From Uranotaenia lowii (taxonomy: Eukaryota > Arthropoda > Insecta > Diptera > Culicidae), in NCBI RefSeq assembly GCF_029784155.1, contig NC_073693.1, positions 289,140,875-289,204,874 on the forward strand: a DNA stretch of 64,000 nucleotides. Reading direction: 5' to 3'. Numbering within the stretch: position 1 is the stretch's first letter; each line of letters opens with the position of its first letter. The position numbers and the translations under genes were made by a program. This document shows positions 34,390 to 46,678 of the stretch, piece after piece. Below the pieces are notes generated by a model. The model had not been told where the DNA came from. It worked only from the letters and a program-made list of their open reading frames with translations, and did not search any database.

Positions 34390-35159
34390 CCAAGGAAAAA
34401 GAGCAGCGTATCAACATTTTGCTCGCGCATCGCAAAAATCCGAGCTACTCGCACGCAAAGCTGGCAAAATCGCTAAAAGTTGCCAGATCAACCGTTACAA
34501 ATGTAATTGAAGTGTTTAGAGAATGTTTGTCGATAGCCCGGAAGTCTGGATCGGGGGAAAATCGAAAACCGGAAGCCGCTGAGACGACAAAGAGAGTTGC
34601 CGGTACTTTCAAGCGAAGCCCTAACCTCTCTCTCCGAGATGCCGCAAATAAGCTGGGTGAATCGTCTACAACCGTGCCAAAGTTCGCGAAGAAACATCTG
34701 GTTTGGCAAACCATCTGTACCTGTGGCTTGAAAAGCAGAATTTTCATAGCTTCTAGGACTGTCAACAAAGAAATTTACGTGAAAGAGTGTTTGAATAAAC
34801 GTCTGCTGCCTTTCCTGAATAAACACGGTTGTTCCGTACTGTTTTGGTCGGATTTGGCATCTTGCCATTACGGTAAAAAGACCATGGAGTGGTACGCCGC
34901 CAACAACGTGCAGGTGGTTCCTAAGGCCAAGAACCCTCCCAACACGCCAGAGCTCCGCTCAATTGAGAAATACTGGGCTATTGTCAAGCGGAACCTAAAG
35001 AACACCAAAAAAACTGCTAAGGACGAGCAGCAGTTCAAGGCACACTGGCTTTTTGCGCCGAAGAAGGTGGACAAGGTGGCTGTACAAGATCTGATGGCAG
35101 GCGCAGGGGTTAACGTAAGGCCCGGCAATTCGAATTTGGAAAAGCGAAAGCCTCACTGA
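34387..35159 (+). pseudogene. DD37E IS630-Tc1-mariner transposase, 5'-truncated and internally deleted
   Basis: After the TG tract the frame reads a helix-turn-helix region (SKEKEQRINILLAHRKNPSY, then KLAKSLKVARSTVTN) for paired-type DNA binding, then a second basic HTH region (RSPNLSLRDAANKLGESSTT). At about 34698 it jumps straight to the late catalytic core (WQTICTCGLKSR), so the segment with the first catalytic Asp is deleted. The second Asp is in WSDLASCHY (codon 34851-34853) and the Glu in ELRSIEKYW (34965-34967). Exactly 37 residues separate them, the DD37E signature. The start codon and 5' untranslated region are missing, replaced by (TG)n. It once cut and joined transposon ends at TA sites and cannot do so now. 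The frame ends at 35159. Confidence 0.9.
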
Positions 35160-35274
35160 ATATTTTTCCTGAATTTTATACTAATTAAACTTGAAAAAGA
35201 AATTTAATTTTATTTTTTAAATAAACGATTTCACCGATTTACACGCGCTTTCCCTTGACCAAGTTTTGACCGTA
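34387..35274 (+). mobile_element. Remnant of a DD37E mariner-type transposon
   Basis: The 3' terminus (35215-35274) is intact and reads, complemented, GGTGATACGGTCAAAACTTG then GTCAAGGGAAAGCGCGTG. TA (35276-35277, within CGTAAATG) follows closely. The left terminus is absent next to the ORF. The nearest matching terminus is the stub at 31792. A 3' fragment of the same family lies at 25595-25768. Confidence 0.85.
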
Positions 35275-35277
35275 TCA

Positions 35278-36645
35278 CCGTAAATGTTCACTTACTATTA
35301 AAGATAAACATAAATGATTAAATTTTTTTTATCTTAGTTCTCTAGTTTTGTCGAGAATTGTTGCTCTTCAGCCAAAATGTTAAGCTCTTAATTTCAATTG
35401 ACACAAGCTTAAGTCTTAAAACGAATTGGACTTTAATAACGGATCCTCTGTTTCTGGCTGAATTCATAAGAAAAGTTTTGTTATGCCAGAAATCCCTTTA
35501 TTTCAGTTTAACCAAAGTTTGGTTTGCCCTCTTACGTTTAGTTTGACAACTTGGCAATTGAAACATAATCTTTATTCTGAAGATACACTTTGAAAGTATC
35601 ACTTGACACTTTTTAACAACGCAACTTTTAAATCCCATTCCGAAAATTTCATTTTACAGTGCACGATAATCAGGTTGACGTTATTATTCTTAGACGTTAT
35701 TATTCTTCCAATGCACCTGAAGAGCACCCGTTCTTGAGAACAAAAAAAATTACGAGAGGCACACAGAAAAAAAAAAGTTCAGCAAAAAAACAGGATTTCA
35801 AGTGGCTCAGCTTCTCGGTTATTTTTATTCCTGAAAAGTATTCTTCACTTTTCCGTCCTCCCACCAAAGTTCTCGGAAAAAGCCCCTGCACAAACAGACA
35901 CAAGGAGGGCTGACTGGTTGCATGGCTTCTTCCTCGAGCTTGGATTCAAACAACCATTTCAGCATGTGTTTTATAGGGGGAGGATTGCAAAAAAGGCAGA
36001 AAAAAATGAAAAGTAGATCACCTCTCAACATGGCAAGAATCATACCAGAAGGACTTTGAAGGAGGAGCCTAAGAAGAGAGAAAAAAAATCGTGCGTGTGC
36101 ACAATAATAAATATATTACCATTAGCAGGAGCACGTTTTTCACATTTTCATCAGCGTTCTCTAGTGTGTACTTCGGCGGGCAAAAGATGTTGACGCCGCG
36201 GTTGTCAGAAAGCAGAAGGATTCTACCGGGAAGATGGGGAAAAAATCCTAATGATGAATCAAATGGAAAATTTTTCGCTTCATTCCGCTTATTTTTTGCC
36301 AAAAGAAAGCATCAAAAGTCTCGGTTAACGTGATGTCGGAAAAGATGTTGGATACATTCAAAGAGATTTTTTCAAGGTCGATTTGAGAAGGTGCTTTAAA
36401 GACATTTTAAGACGTAAACGTGATTATTAAAAATATTTTTTTAAGAAAACTTCAATAACGAGGATTTTGTTATCTTATGAATGTTTAGTTCTTCTTTCTA
36501 ACAACTGATAAATATTAACAGAGGAATTGAAATGTTCGAGCAATCCTGTCAAATTATAGTTTTTCCAAGAACTACTTTCTTTGAAAGTATGAAACAGATT
36601 GTTGCTCATGTAATAATAACATTTATAACTGGTTTAAAGAAACTC
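35278..36645. other. Intergenic DNA, nothing recognised
   Basis: Short ORFs on both strands without domain signals. No clear TIRs or RNA folds. Confidence 0.45.
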
Positions 36646-36647
36646 AA

Positions 36648-37954
36648 CAAGGTTTTTATCATTTTTGTCATTTCTGTAATTTTTGTAATTTTTTGTAATT
36701 TTTGTAATTTTTGTAATTTTTGTAATTTTTGTAATTTTTGTAATTTTTGTAATTTTTGTAATTTTTGTAATTTTTGTAATTTTTGCCATTTTTGTCATTT
36801 TTGTAATTTTTGTAATTTTTGTCATTTTTGTAATTTTTGTAATTTTTGTCATTTTTGTTATTTTTGTAATTTTTGTCATTTTTGTAATTTTTGTAATTTT
36901 TGTTATTTTTGTAATTTTTGTAATTTTTGTTATTTTTGTCATTTTTGTAATTTTTTAATTTTTGTAATTTTTGTAATTTTTGTAATTTTTGTAATTTTTG
37001 TAATTTTTGTAATTTTTGTAATTTTTGTAATTTTTGTAATTTTTGTAATTTTTGTAATTTTTGTAATTTTTGTAATTTTTGTAATTTTTGTAATTTTTGT
37101 AATTTTTGTAATTTTTGTAATTTTTGTTATTTTCGAAATTTTTGTCATTTTTGTAATTTTTGTATTATTTGTGTTTTTTGTCATTTTTGTCATTTGTGTA
37201 TTTTTTTTATTTTTTGTAATTTTTGTTATATTCATAATTTTTGTAATTTGTCATTTTTGTTATTTTTGAATTTTTTGTCATTTTTGTAATTTTTGCTATT
37301 TTTGTAATTTTTTTCATTTCTTTCATTTTTGTCATTTTTGTTATTTTTGTCATTTTTGTAATTTTTGTCATTTTTTTAAATTTTGTCATTTTTGCCATTT
37401 CAATCATTTTTGTCATTTTTGTCATTTTTGTCATTTTTGTCATTTTTGTCATTTTTGTCATTTTTGTCATTTTTGTCATTTTTGTCATTTTTGTCATTTT
37501 TGTCATTTTTGTCATTTTTGTCATTTTTGTCATTTTTGTCATTTTTGTCATTTTTGTCATTTTTGTCATTTTTGTCATTTTTGTCATTTTTGTCATTTTT
37601 GTCATTTTTGTCATTTTTGTCATTTTTGTCATTTTTGTCATTTTTGTCATTTTTGTCATTTTTGTCATTTTTGTCATTTTTGTCATTTTTGTCATTTTTG
37701 TCATTTTTGTCATTTTTGTCATTTTTGTCATTTTTGTCATTTTTGTCATTTTTGTCAGTTTTGTCATTTTTGTCATTTTTGTCATTTTTGTCATTTTTGT
37801 CATTTTTGTCATTTTTGTCATTTTTGTCATTTTTGTCATTTTTGTCATTTTTGTCATTTTTGTGATTTTTGTCATTTTTGTGATTTTTGTCATTTTTGTC
37901 ATTTTTGTCATTTTTGTCATTTTTGTCAATATTGTCATTTTCGTCATTTTTGTG
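36648..37954. repeat. 9-bp minisatellite, (ATTTTTGTA/C)n
   Basis: About 145 units of a 9-base repeat. The first half is mixed with ATTTTTGTA dominant. From about 37400 to 37860 it is almost pure ATTTTTGTC. Because nine is a multiple of three, every frame is open over long distances and encodes tripeptide repeats (CNF, VIF, TKM, KND and similar). These are not genes. Confidence 0.97.
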
Positions 37955-40225
37955 TGACAAAATATGAATTTTTTATTTTCTAGCCTTATTTAAAAATAAA
38001 TAAATAAAATGACTGTTGCTTTGAACTTTCCCTATGAAATTCAATTTCTTGAAAATTCACGGAACCACCTCTGCTTGAAATTTTATTGCCATTTTTGTTC
38101 CAAGTACAAAAAAATCAACATAACTTCTCAAATTGTAAATTCCAATTACCGTATTTCCTACTCAAAATAGCGAAAGAGCGTGCAACTTGCCAGTGGCTGT
38201 GTAAAAGTTGTTGGCAAAACATTTCAGCTGGTCCAACTGAATGTGCCAGACTGTGAGGAAAGGAAGGGGATTTTGGCAAAACGGTAGACCTCATTAATTT
38301 TGCTTACGAAAATTTCCGACCAAAATTGATGAGCTCCTTCAGACGAAATCGAGAGAGAAACAGACAGGCGGGGGCAGAAACTGAATCCTGGTCCATCGTG
38401 GTCCAGTTTAGAGTCGAAACCTTCTCGCTTTTACCCAGCTCCAAACGTTGAAGTGAACTTTATTTTCAACAAAACGGTTGAACCCCATTTGCAATCGACG
38501 TTGTATGATCCGGTGAAACACGAGGGGCAATGATGATGATGACGATGGAGAAAATTTCACTGAAACAGAATGGGACAGATATGGAGAAAGAGGAAGAGAG
38601 ACTGTCGTTCAGCAGCTGTTTTTGATGGGAAACTTTTTGTTCGTCCTTCATTCTGGAAGTGGAAACCAGGCAGTACGGTGAACGATCTCCAGCACAGCTT
38701 TGACTTAGGCATAGTCAAATGAATTTTTTTCTACCTTACCATTTCTGGTCGGTTGATCCATTTTCCATATTTCCGGAGTATCCGGAATTTGCCAGTGAAA
38801 AATTCTGGTTCCAGAAACAAAAATTGTTGCACCTTCATGAGCTACTTTTCAGAAGCGAAATGAAACAGGTCATATGTGGAGATTTTTTAACTTTTTGGAA
38901 TCCATAGAATCATCATGAAACCAATTCAATTGAACACGAACCCGGTAGCATTTTCGGAAGAAATTTCCTACTTACATGTTAACAAATTTTAAGTTCTTTG
39001 TAATGGAACAATTTATGGAAATTTAAATGCGTAAATTGCTAAACACAAATGAACTAACTTAGAATTGTTAATCGTTTGAAATACTTTCTGTAACAAGCAC
39101 AATATGCAACCAAAAAACAAACTTTTCCACTTGGAAATGTTATAGTAATGACAGTTGCAATCTATACCTAATAACAGTATTTTGACCTCTTCGGCCAATG
39201 CTTCCATTAAATAAAATGCAAGCACACGAATCGATGTGAAGGATTTGTGAATGCCATATTGATATTCAAAGTCCTTGCACTCGGCGTTAAGTCCACATAA
39301 TACCCTTTGCTTGAATATCTTGAATGGAGTGTGCGTGTTTATGTGTGTGTGGCAAAAGGACAACATAAATAAGAGAGGGAAAAATCGGGATATAATCAAC
39401 TAGCAGTTCACAACATTTTGATAGAACTATACGAAAGTTCAATAAATTTTAAAAGTTTATTCAGAACCACAATAAAAAAATTCAACAGTTACACTACATG
39501 GAACATTCTAGCCAGAATCTTTGATAATCTTTAACCAGGAGTGTAGGAAATCCTTAAAATAGGGGAAAATAAACAAGACTATTCACCAATTTTTATTTAC
39601 AATCTGAACCATTTATATATGCATTAATCATTTACTCTAAGACGTTTCAAACTGATAATTTTGCACAATTTAGATCCTGTGGAACTGATACACTGAGATA
39701 AATTTAGAAGTTCCTATAAGTGTTCATAAGAAAATGGGCAGGAATATTTTGAATCATAAATTGAACTGTTGTTTTGAATTATGAACGAATGCATTTAAAT
39801 AAACCAGTTATTCTGGAAAAAGTTTAGGCCCAAAAGAAGAATAATATATATCTAGAAATAGTTTGTTTGTTTGTTTAAAGTTTGTGACGACACGGAACAT
39901 ATTTTCAACACAAAATTTTCATTTGTCGTACATGGATCAGCTGTTTTGAAGTGATAGAATTGGATATTCGGTCTATCTTACAAGTTATTAAGAAAATGCA
40001 CATTTTAACCCGCCAAAGCTGTTTGGGTCAATATTACCTGAAGCTCTCATTTCAAACAACTTTATCATCTGATACCGCAGTCAAACTTTCGATGGACTCC
40101 AACATGTCGGATAGATGAATTCTTGGAAATCTCACGCATCAATGAAACACTCTAATACAGAAACGCTGTCAGAAGTTATGAGTTTTTTAAAAATAAAATT
40201 GATTTTTTGGACTTTTTACTTTCAG
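37955..40225. other. Intergenic DNA, some GC-richer sequence at 38.2-38.7 kb
   Basis: ORFs such as 39013-39399 (minus) have no recognisable family. Nothing structured was found. Confidence 0.4.
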
Positions 40226-40515
40226 ACAAGGCCGGATTAAAGGGGGGGGGGGGCAAAAAGGGCAATTGCCCCAGGCCCCTCGGCTCAGGGAGCCCCCGAG
40301 GGGAAACAAAATTTAAAATTACTTTAATCATACTACTACAAACCCATGAAAAGAAATCAAAACTAGAAAATCGGAATGAAAACTTGAAATATAAAAACTA
40401 AAGGGCCCCCGTGAAATAAAATCTAGATTAGCTTTTGTCTTCAAAAAAAGTTAAGGGGGCCCTCTAGAGTAAGCAGTGAGGGAGCTCTCCCGCATATTTT
40501 GAGCTGAGAATATCC
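40226..40515. repeat. Possible MITE with GCCGGATTAA end and G/C tracts
   Basis: AGGCCGGATTAAAGG is followed by a 12-base G run and GGGCAATTGCCCCAGGCCCC. Near 40402 and 40450 GGGCCCCC and GGGGGCCC occur again. It resembles dispersed repeats with a GGCCGGATTAA end (see also 32381). Ends are not resolved. Confidence 0.35.
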
Positions 40516-40538
40516 AAATTTTCTGGACAAAACCAAAT

Positions 40539-43321
40539 GTATGTATGTATGTATGTATCCACCTTGGGTTTGCGGCAGCGCCGCGGTTATGGCCAAGAAA
40601 ATAACCCACGCATCCATCTTGGCTATCACGCAACACAGCCATAACACCTCAGTGAGACTTTTAAGGGAATGGAATCGTAAGCAGAGGCACTTACGGTATC
40701 CAGGGTTGTAAGGAGGAAAAGTCTCGAGAAACTATAACCATATTGTTGACTAACCAAGATAGCATGCAAACTATAATCCCGCCCCCAAGGCTTCCGAAAA
40801 AAGAGTGCGTCCTTAGTTTACAAGAAGTAATCAAATATGATCTTTTTCACAACCATGCCAAATTCCCTTGACATATATTGAGAAAAGTCCGATATTCGAA
40901 ACAGGTAACAAGCACATACTGCTACCCGCTCCTTTTGCAAAGCAAGGTTACCCTGATGCCCCTACCCTAGTTGTTTATATTTGTAATAATGAAAACATGA
41001 ACGATAGAACAATAATATATTATAATTAAATACAATTTATGTTATATAATATGATATGAAAATATGATATAATGAAATATGATACAATACAATATAATAT
41101 AAAATGATGATGATAATGATAATAAAATAATATAAAATATATGTATTACAATGTTATCTAAATAATTATGATGTTATTCTTGGAGATTTTGATAATGCTA
41201 GAAAACTGCTAAATGGTAATTAATTATATTAAAATGCCTAGGTTTTCAAACATGTCAAAGAAAATAAAACAATGGAATTATATTCAAATTTAATTAGATA
41301 AATAATTTAAAAACTACTATCTGATTAACTAGAATGAAGAATATCGAATGGGTGATATTATGTTTGAATAACATGTATTTTAATGCTGCTGTACTGATAC
41401 TGAAATTGAAAATGATTTAGAAGAATCATGAAGATAAAGCTCCTGAAATATTTAGAAAACGAAGAATAAATTCAGAATCTTATATGAAATTGTAAATAAT
41501 TCACAGGATTCATATAATGCAAAAGATGGATCTCAGCAATCAAATAAATTTCTCCTGAAATATCAAATTCAAAATTAAAATACAAAATAGCTACTATATG
41601 AAGATTATTTTCTCTTCCACAGCAGACCTTGCATTTCGATAACCTAAAATGTTTAGCTACTTGAGAGGAAGAATGTTTTTGAGAGATTTTCCATTTAAGC
41701 TTTCTCACAAAACATAATTATTAAAATTATTGAGAGTATAGTATAACATCAAGATATTATTTCTGGTTATAAATTACTATAGTATAACATGAAGGTTGTA
41801 TGACTGGATAATCTGAAACTGCAATGAATAATTGAGAAGAAAAGATATAAAAATAACTCTTGGTGTTAGTACTGTACCATTATGATAAGCTGAAGATATT
41901 TGTGAAAGATGCTCATCTACTTAGTCGAAAATATGATCAGAACAAAACCTTTTATACAAAAACAAAATGAACAAACTGAAATATTTATACTGTGGACGAA
42001 GAACATTAGTTAAATTCCGGTATCCTGAAAATAATATGCACCATTATTGTTGATTATTTCCATAAATTGAATCATGAAATATTTGAGCAATAACATGTAA
42101 GTTCGAGGAGCTTTCACGACGGGGTTTATGTTGATAAAATATGTTTATTAAATTACCTAGTTGAGCCCGGTACATCTTCTAGCAGACTGATTCAGGTTGC
42201 TAAAAATGTTGAGAAACATTTTCCTGTACTTGATAAAAATCACATTGTATTTAGTCGTCTCTGGTATCAGTGTTATATTGTAACAAGCAAAATTATGATC
42301 TCATTTAAAGTAAATGATAAAAGATTTATAGTAAAATAAATATTAATTGTATGGATATTTAGCAATAATTTTGCTAAGTCCTCCTTAATATATGAACTTT
42401 TTTCTGAAAAATTAACTGTAAAGCTAACAAATTGAAATTATATGTAATGAATTTGTTTGAAAATGAGTATTTTAGTTGCCACCCCTGGTGATCTGCCAAC
42501 CCTACGTTGTTTATAAGAGCTGTCAATATGGAAAAAATAATACAACTCGTTGTGCTGAAATCGTCCGAAACAAAAATAAGAAGAAAACAAATTAGGTGGC
42601 GATAAATTTTATATGTTATCAAGTTTAGTCCACTACAGCAATCAAAACCTCAAAATTGAGAAGAAATTAGGGGAAAACAAACAAGAATTTTGAATCGATT
42701 TTAAACAACAGGTTGCGCAAAGCTGGTGGGTACTGTACGGAGCCTTTAAAGGAGATGACGTATAGACCTACTAAAAAAAGAAAGAGAAAACAATTGGAAA
42801 CGCCTCACCCGGAACTCTTTCCTGCTCTCGCATACGACGGTCTTCTTCGCTGCTGTAGCTCAAAAGCGAAACACGAACGAACAGAAATGACGACAACACA
42901 AGCATCATCTAGCAGCTCTAGCAGTAAGCGCCGCATCACCATGATCACTGACGACAAATACAACCCAAGAAGCTTAGTTTGAGCTTTTGAAACTGGTCAT
43001 CACGTCTATCATAACCCTTCCCCTCACTTCCTAAACCCACACAACGTTCCAGTTCATTTTTATAGGTATCAATCATCCGAAATCACACTTGTTTGTACAG
43101 GTAAATAATTGAAATTGCATCACCACAGTAAGCCATGCTTTTTTCGCAAATTACGCACACAATCACCGCGCTGGGGCAAAGCCCGATTTCTCACTAGATA
43201 CACGATACCCGATCTTCCTTTTCGTAAACTTTAATTCATAATTTAACACAATCACTTCATTTTTCCCAATTTTACCCCAGATGCCCCACAGATTTCATTG
43301 TGCATAGCTAGATAAAAACGA
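40539..43321 (-). mobile_element. 2.8-kb insertion with perfect 23-bp target duplication, LINE-like (ATAC)n tail
   Basis: Identical 23-base segments lie at 40516-40538 and 43322-43344 (starting AAATTTTCTGGAC, ending AAAACCAAAT). Read on the minus strand the insert ends in ACCCAAGGTGG then (ATAC)5, a microsatellite tail typical of some non-LTR retrotransposons, preceded by the GC-rich CCATAACCGCGGCGCTGCCG. The opposite end (about 42700-43321) could be a 5' leader. No reverse transcriptase or endonuclease motifs are visible. The middle (about 40980-42480) is strongly AT-rich with ATAATATGATAT-like sequence. It is probably a non-autonomous or internally replaced LINE derivative. Confidence 0.65.
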
Positions 43322-43344
43322 AAATTTTCTGGACAAAACCAAAT

Positions 43345-44393
43345 TTGAAAAAAAAAATTAGAAGAATATTAGGCAAAACACCTCAAATTTTCATTTTTTT
43401 AATCTAAACATATCAGTTACGATATCCTGTAAAGAACAAGTAAAATAAAGAAAAAAGATCTTCTCATTTTCATTACATTCAAACGTCTTGTACAACAATA
43501 AAAAGTTTGTTGTAACGTTTTGTTTTCAAATTATGGTTGACTGCACAAAAAAGCACAATATTTTCAACTGATTTAACCAAAATTTTATCACCTACTGAAG
43601 TGAATATCCTAAATTCAACATATCATTTTCCAAATGATCATTCTCAAATTTTCATAAAAACCTTCTAACAGTTGATTTGCTATTTAGTATTTTTTAGTGA
43701 TATTCTTAATATGAATATTTTTATGATCTTAATCTTATCTTTTTCAAGACTCAATTCAATAGGATTTTCAAGTCTTGTGTTGTTTCTTCAGTTACTGAAG
43801 TTCAGTTTCATAATTTTTATAAATTTTTAAAATTCAGGACCTTTGTTTAAGGTACTAAACTCATTTGGATTCCTTATCTGATATTTTTCAGTGATAGCTG
43901 ATTCTGTGTTTCAAACATTTAGTCTTATTCTCAATTTTTTAAACCGATCATTTTTGCACTAATACCCCTTTGGCTTTGAGGGCATCGAATGAAACATTCT
44001 TCACATTAAGAATAACAATTTGATAAAAAAAGGCATTATTTGGTTTCATTTTTTCCAAAACGAGTCATTATTTAGGTTTCATTTATTATTATAGTACAGA
44101 AATGTGAGATGAAATGCAAGCATGATTTGGTTTTCAATTTTCTGTGATTAAAAACGAGATTTAATCAAGTGTTAAAAATTTAATAGGGAAACGAATGAAA
44201 TTGGCGCATTAAATAATGGACATCTTTTGGACATGAGTAAAAAAAATGAAATAGTTTTACTTCTACGTTCATGGAATTGAAATGTGTTATTTTAAAATAG
44301 GTTCGTATTTCAATTTTGGCAGTAAATTACACCCAAAATTGGCATCATGATACTCTCAAAACTCGTTTGAAACGTTGGCGAAACGAAGCATCA
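43345..44393. other. AT-rich stretch, nothing recognised
   Basis: No ORF of note and no terminal repeats until the TTAA at 44394. Confidence 0.45.
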
Positions 44394-46210
44394 TTAACCT
44401 TCTAGAACCCAAATTTTGTTTTTACTGAAAATTTAAAAAAGCATAGTTAAATGATTACAAAAAGCTTTACAACGAAAAACTTTATAGATGAGTTATATTT
44501 TTTACTATTTTTTTCCTAAAACTTCATATGCACAGGGGCTAAGGATTTTGACTTTCGGTACTTTTTTATCGTAGTTTTTACACAAAAAGAATGAGACGAT
44601 TTGGGGCCATTTTTGAATTTCTCAAACTCTGGGGTCTTAAATGTTTCGTTTTGGTTCAAAACTCATCCATGATTTTTTGCAGTTTTCAAGTAACGTTTAC
44701 ATGAGTAAGCAGGGCCGTAGGACGAACCGACTCATGGGGGGGGTTTTGGTGACTGATTTTTACCTATGATGTTTTGCCCAACAACGTACGAAAAAAAAAA
44801 CTAATTATATTTGTTACTATTTATATGATAATTCATTTTTAAGTTTTCATAAATAGATTTTGTATTAAAACGTAACTTAAGAAAAATGGTCCTTAGCCTA
44901 AAGGGTGAGCTATTTTTTTATGAAATCTCTAGAAACAAAATATGGAATTTGCTTTCATCGGAAGTACAAATTTGAGATTTGGTTTAAGAGTCTTGTAGAT
45001 CGAAGCATAAAATAAGTTCTTTTTAAGCTAGCCTTCAATTTATCAAAAAAAAACGTATTCTATGCTCAAATCATACAAGCCCAATCTTCCAATCTCTTTT
45101 GCAAATTCCAAGAATTTAACCTTTGAAGAAAATAAATAAAAAATTTCAAAAAAACAGTAAGCGATAACAAATTTTCGGATCAAATTTACTCGACGCAAAC
45201 TTGAACTAAATTTATGATTTCAGTTTGAAATTCAGCTTTAAAAAACTTGAATATCAATAATCTTAATCAATACACCGAGAAAATATAGAATTTTGTGCAG
45301 ATTTTTAGGTGAAGATACTTGTTTTTATTTAACAGGAAATATTTTTTAAAGAAAATCAATTCCATAATGAAAATCCTGTGAGTATTTTTTTAAAAATATT
45401 ATTTGGAATACTTTGCATAACACAAAACAAAGAAAATTAACTTAAATTCTACTTTATATTTGAGATTTTCAGCTGAAATCTGAAAATTGACAAGCAAATT
45501 TTTATGTTCATGTTCTGAATTCCTTTACAATTTCATGTTGATTGAAAAACTCGTTTACTCATTCCTGAATTTTAAATCTAAATACTGAACCTGAATTCAA
45601 AAATTGAACTGTTTCCAAATTTCTATACCATTTCTGAAATGTACAAAAATACGATTTCCGAATCTTCATTCCAGATCAGAATTTTATGAGCCAAGTTTCA
45701 TAGTCATCATTCATGAATCTTTTATTTAAATTCTGTATCGCTGGTTTAATCTAAATTAATTTTTTCAATTATTTATTTTTAATCTGTATTGGGAAACAGA
45801 ATTTAAATGAGAATTTCAAATGATGAATCTGAATCTGAGTTTTCAATTTTGGATCGATTTGGGACTTAGAAGCTTTTGATGTTTAAATTTTGTTTTAGAA
45901 TAAAGTTTGAGAACTTCGATTTAAAATGTAAAACAAAATTCTTCTTTTTTCATATTCGGAAAATTATTATCAAAATATTGAAAATGCAAATGATTTTCGA
46001 AAAACATGATTCAAATTTGATATGAAATGCAAAACCGAGGCAGGATTTCAAAGCAGCTTTTCATTCTTAATTTCTTATGATTATCCTAAACTTGATACAG
46101 AATCAGAAATACGAAAATAAGTAGAAATACAATTATGGGAATATAGAATCAGAACTTCCAAAATGGGTTTAATTTAAAATTTAATATTCAGACCTGAATT
46201 TCTATTATTA

Positions 46211-46588
46211 GGTTGCCAGATTTTCCGACAAATAATATAAATATGTCCTGATATTTAATATAAAATTTGGGAAAAATTCGGTCTGACCCGGTTGTCCGGA
46301 TTTCATTGGAAAATCCGTTTTGTTCTCATTCCCATTTTAAATCAAACTGTAACAAACAAATTGAGTTTTTTATTCATGCGTCCAAAGTTATTGGAGCAAT
46401 TTTCAAAAAAAAAAATCAGGAATTGTTCAAGTTTTTTTTCATGATTTTTGATGAGCAATTCCTAAGTTTTGATCAAAATTGCCCGATATTGCCCGGATTT
46501 TGGTAGAAAATTTTGAAATCAAGTACCCGGATTTTGCCTGGTTTTAACATGAAACAGCCGGATACGTGCTGAAAAAAATCTGACAACC
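46211..46588. mobile_element. 378-bp MITE with GGTTGYCAGATTTT ends, TTA duplication
   Basis: Left GGTTGCCAGATTTT and complemented right GGTTGTCAGATTTT are flanked by TTA (46208-46210 and 46589-46591). A TA duplication with slightly longer ends would also fit. The inner parts hold CCCGGAT/ATCCGG motifs. Related ends occur at 25769 and about 51110-51140. Confidence 0.65.
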
Positions 46589-46678
46589 TTAGTCTATGAA
46601 CAAGTGAGAAAATTTTGAAAAACTGTAGCAAAATTTTGAACTTGGTATGGGCTTTTGAGATTTTGGCATTAATTTTTA

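Noticed and set aside
34445..35128. Minus-strand ORFs of 86-126 residues
   Set aside because: They are antisense shadows of the DD37E transposase remnant.
36532..37960. Open frames of 100-246 residues on both strands
   Set aside because: The 9-bp unit keeps all frames open. The peptides are simple tripeptide repeats.
40980..42480. Very AT-rich segment considered as mitochondrial or viral insertion
   Set aside because: No mitochondrial gene, tRNA cluster or viral protein motif could be read in any frame.
42713..42982. Lys- and Ser-rich ORF of 89 residues
   Set aside because: No known domain. It lies within the 23-bp-TSD insertion in what looks like a leader region, and the serine run is low complexity.
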